A DNA stretch of 20,708 nt from Lepidodermella squamata (GCA_047495785.1 JBLDXI010000134.1:1-20708), one strand, 5' to 3'. Counted from the stretch's first letter, positions 1-9,752 are shown. The notes: a model not told the origin generated them from the letters alone. Made by a program: numbers and translations.

Positions 1-107
1 AAGGTTTACATAAGCCGAGAGAAAACAATCACAAAGCCCACACACCCACGACACCAAAAGAAGTCGTGCAGTAATGCTGAAACCACCAGATGTAGGACGT
101 TGCTGGA

Positions 108-921
108 ATGCTGACGAATTTAACAATTCGCCTTGCCCTAGGCGCAGCGATTTTAACCCGTGTTGTTAACGGCTGTAATCCATCGACAAGTTCCAATGCT
201 AGCTGCCAGAAATCAACTAGTGGTTGCAATAGCAGTAGTACAACTTGTTCAACAGCCTCGCCTTGCCCATCTGGAACAGCTTGCCTCTCAGCGTCCCCAA
301 CTTGTTCGACATCTTGCGTGGCGTCTTCATGCCCTTCAACTCAAGAATGTCGATTAATTTCGAATCCTTGCTCGACATCGGGTCAAACTTGTCAATCTAA
401 TTCCTTCACGCTTTACACCATGGCTGCTCCAGGAGGCGGTAGCCCAGATGGTGTGAAGGCCTGTCTCTCTGATCCATCTATCAATTTAGCGAACATTTTT
501 GCTCGCAGCTCTGTAAACATTCAAGCCTTCTTTGTTGCATGTTTAGGGATATTCAGTTAAATTTTAGGCTGGAGCTTCTTACGCGACTTATTCAGAATGC
601 TGCGACGCAATCGGCGGATTGCTGTCATACGACATTCTGCCAATAGTTTCTGGAAAGCGGCCAGTCATGTGTTTCTCGGCCTCGTATAAGGTTTGCGAGG
701 GAACGGATGTCAATTACTGTCTCCGATTGCCTGGTAGCTGCTCTGGAACAGAAATTCAAGCGACAACAGACGAAGGATCGCCTTATACCCATAGATCATT
801 TTCAAAATGCTGTGCAAGTCTCACGCCTACGGAAGGTTTGACCACTGTAACTATGGGAACAAGCGGCCAACTCTCTGTCGAAAAATGTGTAGCACCAGCT
901 GCGGGTGCTGGTGATAAATAA
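108..921 (+). CDS. Secreted Cys-rich protein A (subgroup 1)
   Basis: Two exons, 108-512 and 568-921, joined in phase 0 over a 55-bp GT-AG intron, give 252 aa. Residues 1-22 form a signal peptide ending VVNG before the first Cys, so the product is predicted to be secreted. A Ser/Thr/Asn-rich linker with several Cys follows, then C-P-S-G-T-A-C and related units up to about residue 95, then YTMAAPGGGSP and CLSD. Exon 2 encodes the second domain: ECCDAIGG, MCF, YKVC, NYCLRLPGSC, and KCCASL near the end. Exon lengths (405 and 354 nt) equal those of gene F, so A and F are tandem paralogues. No enzyme motif is visible; function unknown. An identical copy is at 11875-12688. Confidence 0.88.
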
Positions 922-922
922 A
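917..922 (+). terminator. Poly(A) signal overlapping the stop codon of A
   Basis: AATAAA at 917-922 contains the TAA stop (919-921), so the 3' UTR of A would be only about 15-25 nt. It faces gene B, which ends at 987. Confidence 0.6.
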
Positions 923-942
923 ACATTATTCATGTAAAATGG

Positions 943-948
943 TTTAAT
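943..948 (-). terminator. Candidate poly(A) signal of B
   Basis: ATTAAA on the minus strand, 39 nt after the stop codon of B. Cleavage 10-20 nt further on would end the B transcript next to the stop codon of the convergent gene A. Confidence 0.4.
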
Positions 949-986
949 GTCAATTTCGGAACTGATAGTTCTCGCATTAGAGAGCT

Positions 987-1885
987 CTAGCTAGCAATTT
1001 TGGCCCTCTCAATCGTGAGAGCGCTGCTAACACCAAGAGTAACCGTATCCTGCTTAACCAAAGTTGGGCTTGTGGCAATCATGCATTGATGGAACGTATC
1101 AAATTGATACGGAGAACCAGCCTGGTCAAAAAATAGATAAAAGGATTAAGCCATACAGTTTCGAAGCATCATACCCCTGAAGTTGCTTGAATATCCGATC
1201 CAGCACAGGCGCCCGGCAGGCGAAGACAATAATTGGTAGGATTTCCACTGCAAAGTTTGTATTTGATAGTGTTTGGAACGCAAAGTACTGGTTGTTTTCC
1301 AGACGCAAGTTGTAGCACATCATAAGTTAAGGGTACGTTGCTCGTAGCCGCTGAAACAGCCTCGCAACAAGCTCCAAAGCTGCTGTAGGTCGTAGTGCCA
1401 AAAGCCTGAAGAACTTTCCGACTATTTCACAAAAATGAAAAAGAAGCAAGGCCTTACCGTGCTCCCACTCAAAATGTTAGCCATCGATAGCGTAGGATCT
1501 GATAGGCAGGCCTTATATGACGGTGGCGTCCCACCTCCTGTCGCTACAACCGTGAAAATGCTGAATGTCTGTACAAACAACAACTTAAAGATTGTTGAAG
1601 GGGATTAGAAGACTCAACTGTTTGACAACTTGTTCCAGCTGTTGAACACGGATTCGACGTCAAGCGGCACTCTGTCGTGTTGTCGCTGCAAGCCTTCGCA
1701 TTGCACGACTGGCCCGTTGGACAAGCAACGGTGGTTAGACAGCTCTGTCCTGTGGGACAGGTCGGAGTTGCAGCTGTAGTAGTTATTTGATGATGCCGAT
1801 CATCATCTGACGAAGACTGATTTGGGCAACAAGCTACCAGCCCTATCGATAGGATTGAAATTATGCCGAAAAATAATCTCTCCAT
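987..1885 (-). CDS. Secreted Cys-rich protein B (subgroup 2)
   Basis: Four exons on the minus strand (1619-1885, 1458-1568, 1175-1405, 987-1121), all joined in phase 0, give 247 aa. The signal peptide is about residues 1-19 (MERLFFGIISILSIGLVAC). A short acidic and His-containing linker (SSDDDRHH) follows, then CPTGQSC units, CRLTSNPC, a divergent TGGGTPP block, and a C-terminal domain with FGACCEA, YKLC, NYCLRLPGACAGSDIQAT and HQCMIAT. The last part has single Cys where subgroup 1 has a CC pair. The first donor is GTTGAG, weaker than consensus but required by the reading frame and the homologous boundary in gene I. B is divergent from C with 254 bp between starts, and convergent with A with 65 bp between stops. 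Confidence 0.83.
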
Positions 1886-2139
1886 GTTACAGGAAATTTA
1901 AAAAATGAAAGATTTCGCACACGGTTTCTGTGTATGCGATAATCCTTAGCTTCCAGGCGTGAGGCTTTTGCTGAGGCTTGCTTCTAAAGCCGGATTAGAA
2001 GAATTAAGAAAGGGGAACTTTTGAACGCACAATGGTTTCTGTCAAGTGGCTTGTGGGTGGCAGGCAGGTTTATCCGGAAAATATTTATTTTTATTTAGAG
2101 ATAGGACTTTGTCTCTCTCAGTCGCTAACATATTTTACC
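1886..2139. promoter_or_regulatory. Divergent promoter region of B and C
   Basis: The 254 bp between the two start codons must hold both promoters. AT-rich tracts lie next to each gene. I do not see a clear copy of the GTTAC...GCACGTTT element found in the other two divergent regions; CGCACACGGTTTCTGTG near 1916 resembles part of it but points the other way relative to the genes. The mirror copy is 10657-10910. Confidence 0.5.
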
Positions 2140-3021
2140 ATGAAATTACACATTTTTTCTCTCCTGCTGCTCTCATCTTTGGGGATAGCTAACGTTTCGG
2201 GATGTGACAGCAAGGCTTCGAGCTCATCAGCTACAACTGCAACTACAACTGCTAAATGCCCAAACGGAACATCTTGTGCGACTTCAGCTTGCACATGCGC
2301 CGCGACTAGTTGTTCAACTGGCTATTCATGTAAAACAATTTCAAATCCATGTTCTACAGGCCAAGTTTGCTTGACGGTAAGTTGAAAGCATGCATTATTT
2401 ATAATTTCTAAGGAATTATTGTAATTTCCCCAGACTCCCTCATTCTCTATGTACTCAATGGCCGTACCTGGTGGGAGCAGTCCAACACCTGTGAAAATTT
2501 GCCTATCCGACTCATCAATCAACATCGCCAATATTTTCACGACTTCAACGGTTCGAAAGCGTATTTTCCATGAATCTCGAGAATTAGAGATTTCCATAGG
2601 TTGTGAGCACGGGACATGCAAGTTTCTCGGCTTGCTGTGACGCTCTTTCAACAGCTTCGAGCAGTGCATCTTTGGTCTACGACATTTTCCCTTTAGCAAC
2701 AGGCCATAAACCCGTAGCATGTTTCGTTGCAACTTACAAGGTTTGTGGAACTGTTGGGAGCACTCAAAACTACTGCCTCCGTCTTCCGGGTAGTTGTGCA
2801 GGAACCGACGTCCAAGCTACTGCAAATGTGAGTGATTTGATCAATCCGAGGCGTATCATTGTATTTGTTCATTATAACAATTTCAGGCCGGCGCGCCTTA
2901 TTCTCAGACTTCGTACACAAAATGCTGTGCGAGTTTGAGCCCGACCGCCAATACTGCTGCAGTAACTTTGGGCGCGTCAAGCCAACTGAGCGTCGACAAG
3001 TGCGTCTCGCCTTCGGGATAA
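2140..3021 (+). CDS. Secreted Cys-rich protein C (subgroup 1)
   Basis: Four exons (2140-2376, 2434-2550, 2600-2827, 2887-3021), all phase 0, give 238 aa. The ATG at 2140 is preferred over an in-frame upstream start at 2032 because only it places a signal peptide first (MKLHIFSLLLLSSLGIANVSG). A Ser/Thr-rich stretch, CPNGTSC, a Cys-rich run and SNPC follow, then SMYSMAVPGGSSP, FSACCDA, NYCLRLPGSC, TDVQAT and TKCCASL. The donor of intron 2 (GTTCGA) is non-consensus, but the exon 3 start (VVSTGHASF) matches AVSSTTYSSF in gene I. It keeps all three family introns, unlike the other subgroup-1 members. Function unknown. Confidence 0.83.
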
Positions 3022-3037
3022 ACAAGTTGCACGCATG

Positions 3038-3043
3038 AATAAA
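3038..3043 (+). terminator. Poly(A) signal of C
   Basis: AATAAA 17 nt after the stop codon of C. Transporter D starts 52 nt further on, leaving almost no room for a separate promoter. Confidence 0.6.
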
Positions 3044-3094
3044 AACTGAAAGCGTTGGCGCTCAGCGCAACAAAACTACTATTTTTCACTAAAA

Positions 3095-5199
3095 ATGGAA
3101 CTGAGAAATGTGAGTGAAACCAATATAGTAATTCCTATACCCCCTCAAAATGACTCAGAGTCAGACAAGCTTACTATCTCAAGTTGTCTTATTCGTTTCA
3201 TCGAAAATAAGGGAATTACAGTAAGAATAGCGGCTCTGTGCCTATACGGAGCTTATTTCTTATACGCTATTGCTCGGTGTGTTGACTGCCCTCGACTAAC
3301 AAGCGACTATTGGACGTTGGTCGGTGTAACTGCGCTCGGTTTGGGAATCGCGTTGAGTGAAACTATTGGCCGTTTCACGGGACGTTATTACGGGGATCAA
3401 ATAGCTAGTTTAAAGAATTCATTTCTCTCCTTGCGGCAGAAAATTCTCGAATGCAAATTTTCCTCACCTCTGATTATTTGGATTGGGATTCCTGCGTTAT
3501 GCATTTTATATGTCTCAATCGATGCTTTGATTGTTCGAGGAGATTGGTACTCCATGGTTTCTCTTGCTGGAGTCTGTTTCATCCTCGGAATATGCTACTT
3601 GCTCTCGCAACATAGGTCCTCTGTGAAAGCTAGGCCGACGATTGCAGGATTCGGGCTTCAATTTGTATTCGCAATTTTTGTACTCCGAGTGCCGATGGGT
3701 GAAGTTTTCTTCTCATGGCTTGGTGACCAAGTGGTAAAATTCTTGAGAAACGGCCACGTCGGTGCCAAATTCGTCTGGCTGAATGCATTTACAAGCGGAG
3801 ATTTTGCTTTTATGGTTCTGCCAGTGATACCATTCTTCGGAGCGGTCACTTCAGTTCTTTACTACTTGGGATGGATACAGAATGTGATAAAGATCCTAGC
3901 ATCTTTGATGGAGAAGCTTACAGGAACTACGGCGGGTGAAAGTACAACTTGCAGCGCAAATGTTTTTTTAGGAATGGTAACTTAGTTGGTGCAGTTACCT
4001 TCAATGCTTCATCTTTTAATTTCAGACTGAAGCTCCGCTACTAATAAAACCATTTCTCCGACATATGACAAAATCTGAGTTGCACGCTGTAATGACAGGA
4101 GGGTTCGCGACCATTGCTGGGTCTTCAATGTAAGGCTTTTTATCTCTTCCCACTGCAACTCATTCTCCCCTTTTCAGAGGAGCCTTCATTGCCTTGGGGG
4201 TCGAGTCTAAACATCTCCTTGCTGCTAGCCTGATGGCAGCCCCAGGAGCACTTGCTCTATCCAAATTATCCTATCCCGAAACTGAGAAGACCAAACTTAG
4301 GGCTAAGGATGTGGAGAGTTTCCGACGTACCCGTAGCAACAGTTTGAGTGAGGATGCGAAGCCAGGAAACATCTTGGAAGCAGCCTGTGAAGGGGCTTAT
4401 AATGCCATGCCTATGGTTGGTGGTATCATCGCAAATCTCATCGCAATAAATGCTATCCTTTCCTTCATCAATAACTTTATAAGTTGGCTTGGCGAACGAG
4501 TTGGTCTTGAACCGCCATTCATAGACGAACCTTTCACTCTAGAATTCATTGCTTCCTACGTCTTCTGGCCTGTCGCGCTTTTACTAGGGGTTCCTTTGAA
4601 TGACTGCAGACAAGTCGCCAAGTTACTTGGCATCAAAATGTTTACGAACGAATTCGTTGCCTACATTAAAATGAGTGAAATGATGACGGCGAGGAGACAA
4701 TATGAAAGCTACTACTGCAAATACGTTTTTCACAATTCGATACCTTCAGGCTTTGACTATAATAGCAATGTGACTCAGGTTGATTATGAAAGCACTTATG
4801 TTCTGTATGACGAATTCGGAAATTTTACGAATCGCCTGGCGCCCATTTTGCTCCATAATGGATCCTACTTGTTACCGGCTGTCAACGCAACTCTAATTCC
4901 TTTCATATCTGTGAGTTTACTTCAAGAGAAGTCCATCTGGTGATTCACTCAATTTTCAGAAAAGAGCCGAATCTTTAACTACTTATGCACTGTGTGGCTT
5001 TGCAAATCTGGCCTCCATTGGGATTCAAGTTGGAACAATTGCTCAAATGGTCCCATCGAAGAAGCAGGATGTTGCTAGCTTCGCTCTCAGAGCGATGTTA
5101 ACCGCAACTGGGGTCAATTTTCTCAACGCGGCAATAGCGGGGATGCTATTGAGCTACAGCGATCTGAGTTGGGAAGAAGCTTGCTCAAACAATCCTTGA
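3095..5199 (+). CDS. Concentrative nucleoside transporter D (SLC28/CNT family)
   Basis: Four exons (3095-3976, 4026-4129, 4178-4910, 4960-5199; intron phases 0, 2, 0) give 652 aa, normal for animal CNTs. CNTs are Na+ (or H+) coupled plasma-membrane symporters for nucleosides. Visible hallmarks: hydrophobic segments from about residue 43; GTTAGEST at 277-284; GMTEAPLLI from 293; [13 protein letters not shown] at 314-326; NEFVAY with Glu487; and [11 protein letters not shown] with Phe587, Asn589 and Ser592 spaced as in the bacterial CNT binding site. The usual Gln of GQTE is Met294. A long loop before the last conserved helices carries four N-glycosylation sequons. It starts 73 bp after the stop of C and is followed closely by E. 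An identical copy is at 7597-9701. Confidence 0.93.
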
Positions 5200-5237
5200 A
5201 TCTTCATTCATCCAATTTTAGCATGATATAAACGTTA

Positions 5238-5243
5238 AATAAA
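5238..5243 (+). terminator. Poly(A) signal of D
   Basis: AATAAA 39 nt after the stop codon of D and 72 nt before the start codon of E. Confidence 0.6.
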
Positions 5244-5300
5244 ACAAATTTCATGGTCCGATGCTTTTCTAGCTCCGACTACACATACACTAGCGATGCT

Positions 5301-5306
5301 TTTCAG
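5301..5306 (+). promoter_or_regulatory. Candidate trans-splice acceptor before E
   Basis: TTTCAG, preceded by further T residues, ends 8 nt before the ATG at 5315, and no upstream exon of E is recognised. Nematode spliced-leader acceptors look like this. With the 115-bp spacing from D it suggests that E is a downstream gene of a polycistronic unit. The same site is at 7490-7495 on the minus strand. Confidence 0.4.
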
Positions 5307-5314
5307 TATTAGCG

Positions 5315-6621
5315 ATGAGTTTTGCGGGGAAAAACAAGCGAAGTGAGCCAGTACAATGTATCACTGTTCTCCATAATCCTGATGAATTTGGAGCCGAAAA
5401 AGGTGGAGTCAACTTTTCTAGGGCAGGCCGACTAATTTCGGCAGAGTATATTCCATTGTCGAAAGTGACGATTCTCTATGTGTTGTACCTGGCCTACGTC
5501 ATATACAGTCTGCAGCATGAAAATAGCAGCGGAGAACACATCTCGTGAGAGTAGATAGGATTGATGTGGTTTTTCACCCTCCTCTACCTGGTAAACTTAT
5601 CTCTAAGTGGTTCTTCACCCGTCGCTAGAAAGTTCTTTCACCCAATCTGGAAACTTGTTGGAAATCGTCTCTACGAAAAAGTTAGATTGGCCAAAACCTC
5701 GATACGCCTTTCAGCATTATGGCCGATCCTAACGAAACATCATACTTTGCTAGGCTTTTCGATCATGGCGGCTGTCTATCTCTTTTATTCAATACTGGAT
5801 GCAGTTCTAGCGCGTAATGAACCGTTTTGCCTGGTACCACTCGCAGCAATTACTTTGATTATTGCAACTTGCTTCTTCACATCGGATGCTCGAAACAGAA
5901 TCAACATTCGCTGCGTAACAATCGGAATCCTGCTTCAGTTCATTTTCGCAATAGTGGTCATTCGATGGCCAGTTGGACAAGCTGTTACGCAGTATTTGGG
6001 CGATCAAGTCGCAATTTTCATGGGTTATGCCCGGGCTGGAACAGCTTTTGTATGGCCAACTGCTGGTCTGAAAAATCGAGATGTCGTCTTCGCAGTTTTA
6101 CCTGTTCTCCCGTTTTTCGCAGCATTTGTATCGATGTTATACTATTTGGGGTGGATACAAAGTTTTATTCGAGTTTTAGCGGGTTTTATTGAGTTCCTGC
6201 TAGGAACGACGGCTGGAGAAAGTACGTCATGCTGCGCGAATATCTTCCTAGGAATGACGGAGGCTCCTATGTTGATTCGACCCTTCCTATCGAAATTGAC
6301 TAGATCTGAGCTTCATGCGGTTATGACGGGAGGTTTTGGCACTATTGCTGGGTCCTTGATGGGAATTTTTATTGGATACGGAGTTGAGCCTCGTCATTTA
6401 CTTGCTGCAAGTGTCATGTCAGCTCCTGCATCTTTGGCTCTAAGCAAGTTGGGTAAGCTTTGTAGATCTATTGGGATGTATCTCGGTAAGCTTTCGATCA
6501 TTCAGTTTGTCCCGAAGTGGATGAAACTTGCACAAGAGCTCAAGATATCGAGAAATTAACTGCTGCAAATGGCAAAGATGCAGATGGGAAACACAGAACC
6601 ATTATTGAAGCTGCAGTTGAG
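5315..6621 (+). pseudogene. Concentrative nucleoside transporter E, disrupted and 3'-truncated copy
   Basis: A CNT paralogue of D. Exon 1 (5315-6452) and part of exon 2 (6506-6621) join over a 53-bp intron. Residues 1-73 read normally; then an 18-bp block (5536-5553) differs from the right-arm copy and gives two in-frame stops. The frame is intact again from IGLMWFF onward. The downstream part has the core: [19 protein letters not shown] (Gly313, Met314), [15 protein letters not shown] (Ser347, Leu348) and SVMSAPASLALSKL. After EAAVE a donor (gtaaaa) starts an intron that runs into the palindrome junction at 6668, so the last third ([14 protein letters not shown]) is absent. Unless the block is a sequencing error, this copy cannot make a full transporter. 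Confidence 0.85.
5536..5553 (+). other. 18-bp block differing between palindrome arms
   Basis: The left arm reads acacatctcgtgagagta where the right arm (7243-7260, reverse complement) reads ctacgagagaaacacgct. Length is unchanged and the flanks are identical. Right encodes D-Y-E-R-N-T-L; left encodes E-H-I-S-stop-E-stop. It is the only mismatch I found between the arms. Confidence 0.9.
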
Positions 6622-6668
6622 GTAAAACTACTTCTGTTCGTCCTTCTCCTAGCTCTTTTCCGCTTGAA
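6128..6668. other. Unique spacer at the palindrome centre
   Basis: 541 bp without a mirror copy. It carries the continuation of transporter E from VSMLYYLGW through EAAVE (6128-6621, with the 6453-6505 intron) and 47 bp of the truncated next intron. At 6669 the sequence turns back into the reverse complement of 6127 and earlier. Confidence 0.93.
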
Positions 6669-7481
6669 AAATGCTGCGAAAAACGGGAGAACAGGTAAAA
6701 CTGCGAAGACGACATCTCGATTTTTCAGACCAGCAGTTGGCCATACAAAAGCTGTTCCAGCCCGGGCATAACCCATGAAAATTGCGACTTGATCGCCCAA
6801 ATACTGCGTAACAGCTTGTCCAACTGGCCATCGAATGACCACTATTGCGAAAATGAACTGAAGCAGGATTCCGATTGTTACGCAGCGAATGTTGATTCTG
6901 TTTCGAGCATCCGATGTGAAGAAGCAAGTTGCAATAATCAAAGTAATTGCTGCGAGTGGTACCAGGCAAAACGGTTCATTACGCGCTAGAACTGCATCCA
7001 GTATTGAATAAAAGAGATAGACAGCCGCCATGATCGAAAAGCCTAGCAAAGTATGATGTTTCGTTAGGATCGGCCATAATGCTGAAAGGCGTATCGAGGT
7101 TTTGGCCAATCTAACTTTTTCGTAGAGACGATTTCCAACAAGTTTCCAGATTGGGTGAAAGAACTTTCTAGCGACGGGTGAAGAACCACTTAGAGATAAG
7201 TTTACCAGGTAGAGGAGGGTGAAAAACCACATCAATCCTATCAGCGTGTTTCTCTCGTAGTCTCCGCTGCTATTTTCATGCTGCAGACTGTATATGACGT
7301 AGGCCAGGTACAACACATAGAGAATCGTCACTTTCGACAATGGAATATACTCTGCCGAAATTAGTCGGCCTGCCCTAGAAAAGTTGACTCCACCTTTTTC
7401 GGCTCCAAATTCATCAGGATTATGGAGAACAGTGATACATTGTACTGGCTCACTTCGCTTGTTTTTCCCCGCAAAACTCAT
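6669..7481 (-). pseudogene. Concentrative nucleoside transporter E', 5' portion only
   Basis: The right-arm copy reads cleanly from the ATG at 7481 for 271 codons: a cytoplasmic-looking N-terminus, hydrophobic segments from about residue 51, DYERNTLIGLMWFF where the left copy is broken, and VLPVLPFFAAF at the end. At 6669 the gene is cut by the palindrome junction. The frame then runs 42 more codons, to 6540, through the antisense strand of the left copy; that tail is not CNT sequence. All conserved substrate-site motifs are missing, so this copy should not transport. With the left copy it shows that the parental gene was one continuous CNT. Confidence 0.87.
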
Positions 7482-7552
7482 CGCTAATACTGAAAAGCAT
7501 CGCTAGTGTATGTGTAGTCGGAGCTAGAAAAGCATCGGACCATGAAATTTGT

Positions 7553-7558
7553 TTTATT
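7553..7558 (-). terminator. Poly(A) signal of D'
   Basis: Mirror of 5238-5243: AATAAA on the minus strand, 39 nt after the D' stop codon. Confidence 0.6.
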
Positions 7559-7596
7559 TAACGTTTATATCATGCTAAAATTGGATGAATGAAGAT

Positions 7597-9701
7597 TCAA
7601 GGATTGTTTGAGCAAGCTTCTTCCCAACTCAGATCGCTGTAGCTCAATAGCATCCCCGCTATTGCCGCGTTGAGAAAATTGACCCCAGTTGCGGTTAACA
7701 TCGCTCTGAGAGCGAAGCTAGCAACATCCTGCTTCTTCGATGGGACCATTTGAGCAATTGTTCCAACTTGAATCCCAATGGAGGCCAGATTTGCAAAGCC
7801 ACACAGTGCATAAGTAGTTAAAGATTCGGCTCTTTTCTGAAAATTGAGTGAATCACCAGATGGACTTCTCTTGAAGTAAACTCACAGATATGAAAGGAAT
7901 TAGAGTTGCGTTGACAGCCGGTAACAAGTAGGATCCATTATGGAGCAAAATGGGCGCCAGGCGATTCGTAAAATTTCCGAATTCGTCATACAGAACATAA
8001 GTGCTTTCATAATCAACCTGAGTCACATTGCTATTATAGTCAAAGCCTGAAGGTATCGAATTGTGAAAAACGTATTTGCAGTAGTAGCTTTCATATTGTC
8101 TCCTCGCCGTCATCATTTCACTCATTTTAATGTAGGCAACGAATTCGTTCGTAAACATTTTGATGCCAAGTAACTTGGCGACTTGTCTGCAGTCATTCAA
8201 AGGAACCCCTAGTAAAAGCGCGACAGGCCAGAAGACGTAGGAAGCAATGAATTCTAGAGTGAAAGGTTCGTCTATGAATGGCGGTTCAAGACCAACTCGT
8301 TCGCCAAGCCAACTTATAAAGTTATTGATGAAGGAAAGGATAGCATTTATTGCGATGAGATTTGCGATGATACCACCAACCATAGGCATGGCATTATAAG
8401 CCCCTTCACAGGCTGCTTCCAAGATGTTTCCTGGCTTCGCATCCTCACTCAAACTGTTGCTACGGGTACGTCGGAAACTCTCCACATCCTTAGCCCTAAG
8501 TTTGGTCTTCTCAGTTTCGGGATAGGATAATTTGGATAGAGCAAGTGCTCCTGGGGCTGCCATCAGGCTAGCAGCAAGGAGATGTTTAGACTCGACCCCC
8601 AAGGCAATGAAGGCTCCTCTGAAAAGGGGAGAATGAGTTGCAGTGGGAAGAGATAAAAAGCCTTACATTGAAGACCCAGCAATGGTCGCGAACCCTCCTG
8701 TCATTACAGCGTGCAACTCAGATTTTGTCATATGTCGGAGAAATGGTTTTATTAGTAGCGGAGCTTCAGTCTGAAATTAAAAGATGAAGCATTGAAGGTA
8801 ACTGCACCAACTAAGTTACCATTCCTAAAAAAACATTTGCGCTGCAAGTTGTACTTTCACCCGCCGTAGTTCCTGTAAGCTTCTCCATCAAAGATGCTAG
8901 GATCTTTATCACATTCTGTATCCATCCCAAGTAGTAAAGAACTGAAGTGACCGCTCCGAAGAATGGTATCACTGGCAGAACCATAAAAGCAAAATCTCCG
9001 CTTGTAAATGCATTCAGCCAGACGAATTTGGCACCGACGTGGCCGTTTCTCAAGAATTTTACCACTTGGTCACCAAGCCATGAGAAGAAAACTTCACCCA
9101 TCGGCACTCGGAGTACAAAAATTGCGAATACAAATTGAAGCCCGAATCCTGCAATCGTCGGCCTAGCTTTCACAGAGGACCTATGTTGCGAGAGCAAGTA
9201 GCATATTCCGAGGATGAAACAGACTCCAGCAAGAGAAACCATGGAGTACCAATCTCCTCGAACAATCAAAGCATCGATTGAGACATATAAAATGCATAAC
9301 GCAGGAATCCCAATCCAAATAATCAGAGGTGAGGAAAATTTGCATTCGAGAATTTTCTGCCGCAAGGAGAGAAATGAATTCTTTAAACTAGCTATTTGAT
9401 CCCCGTAATAACGTCCCGTGAAACGGCCAATAGTTTCACTCAACGCGATTCCCAAACCGAGCGCAGTTACACCGACCAACGTCCAATAGTCGCTTGTTAG
9501 TCGAGGGCAGTCAACACACCGAGCAATAGCGTATAAGAAATAAGCTCCGTATAGGCACAGAGCCGCTATTCTTACTGTAATTCCCTTATTTTCGATGAAA
9601 CGAATAAGACAACTTGAGATAGTAAGCTTGTCTGACTCTGAGTCATTTTGAGGGGGTATAGGAATTACTATATTGGTTTCACTCACATTTCTCAGTTCCA
9701 T
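7597..9701 (-). CDS. Concentrative nucleoside transporter D' (SLC28/CNT family)
   Basis: Exact mirror of D, with exons 8820-9701, 8667-8770, 7886-8618 and 7597-7836, encoding the same 652-aa protein. All splice sites and both flanks match the left copy, so both look equally able to be expressed. If the palindrome is real, this doubles the dose of an intact transporter while the neighbouring E copies are both broken. Upstream lies C' (stop to start 73 bp), downstream the truncated E'. Confidence 0.93.
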
Positions 9702-9752
9702 TTTTAGTGAAAAATAGTAGTTTTGTTGCGCTGAGCGCCAACGCTTTCAGTT

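Larger units (their letters stand above)
1..6127. repeat. Left arm of a large palindrome
   Basis: Every position x pairs with 12796-x on the opposite strand, from base 1 to base 6127. Coding exons, introns and intergenic DNA compared along the arm all match, except an 18-bp block at 5536-5553. The arm holds the Cys-rich genes A, B and C, transporter D and most of transporter E. Base 1 is still inside the match, so the outer end is not seen. No transposase ORF or element-like terminal sequence was noticed. Confidence 0.97.

Noticed and set aside
1916-1932. CGCACACGGTTTCTGTG as a fourth copy of the promoter element, between B and C
   Set aside because: Similarity is partial, the GTTAC half is missing and the orientation relative to the genes is reversed.
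2322-2732. 136-codon minus-strand ORF (mirror 10064-10474, plus)
   Set aside because: It is antisense to exons and introns of gene C, lacks family or signal features, and is explained by the codon bias of C.
3050-3070. GCGC-TCA-GCGC hairpin between C and D as a terminator
   Set aside because: The stem is only 4 bp (6 with a bulge), it lies after a normal AATAAA, and such hairpins are not terminators for animal mRNA genes.
6540-6668. Basic 42-aa C-terminal extension on E'
   Set aside because: It is read through the palindrome junction into the antisense strand of the left E copy; it is a by-product of the rearrangement, not a CNT region.
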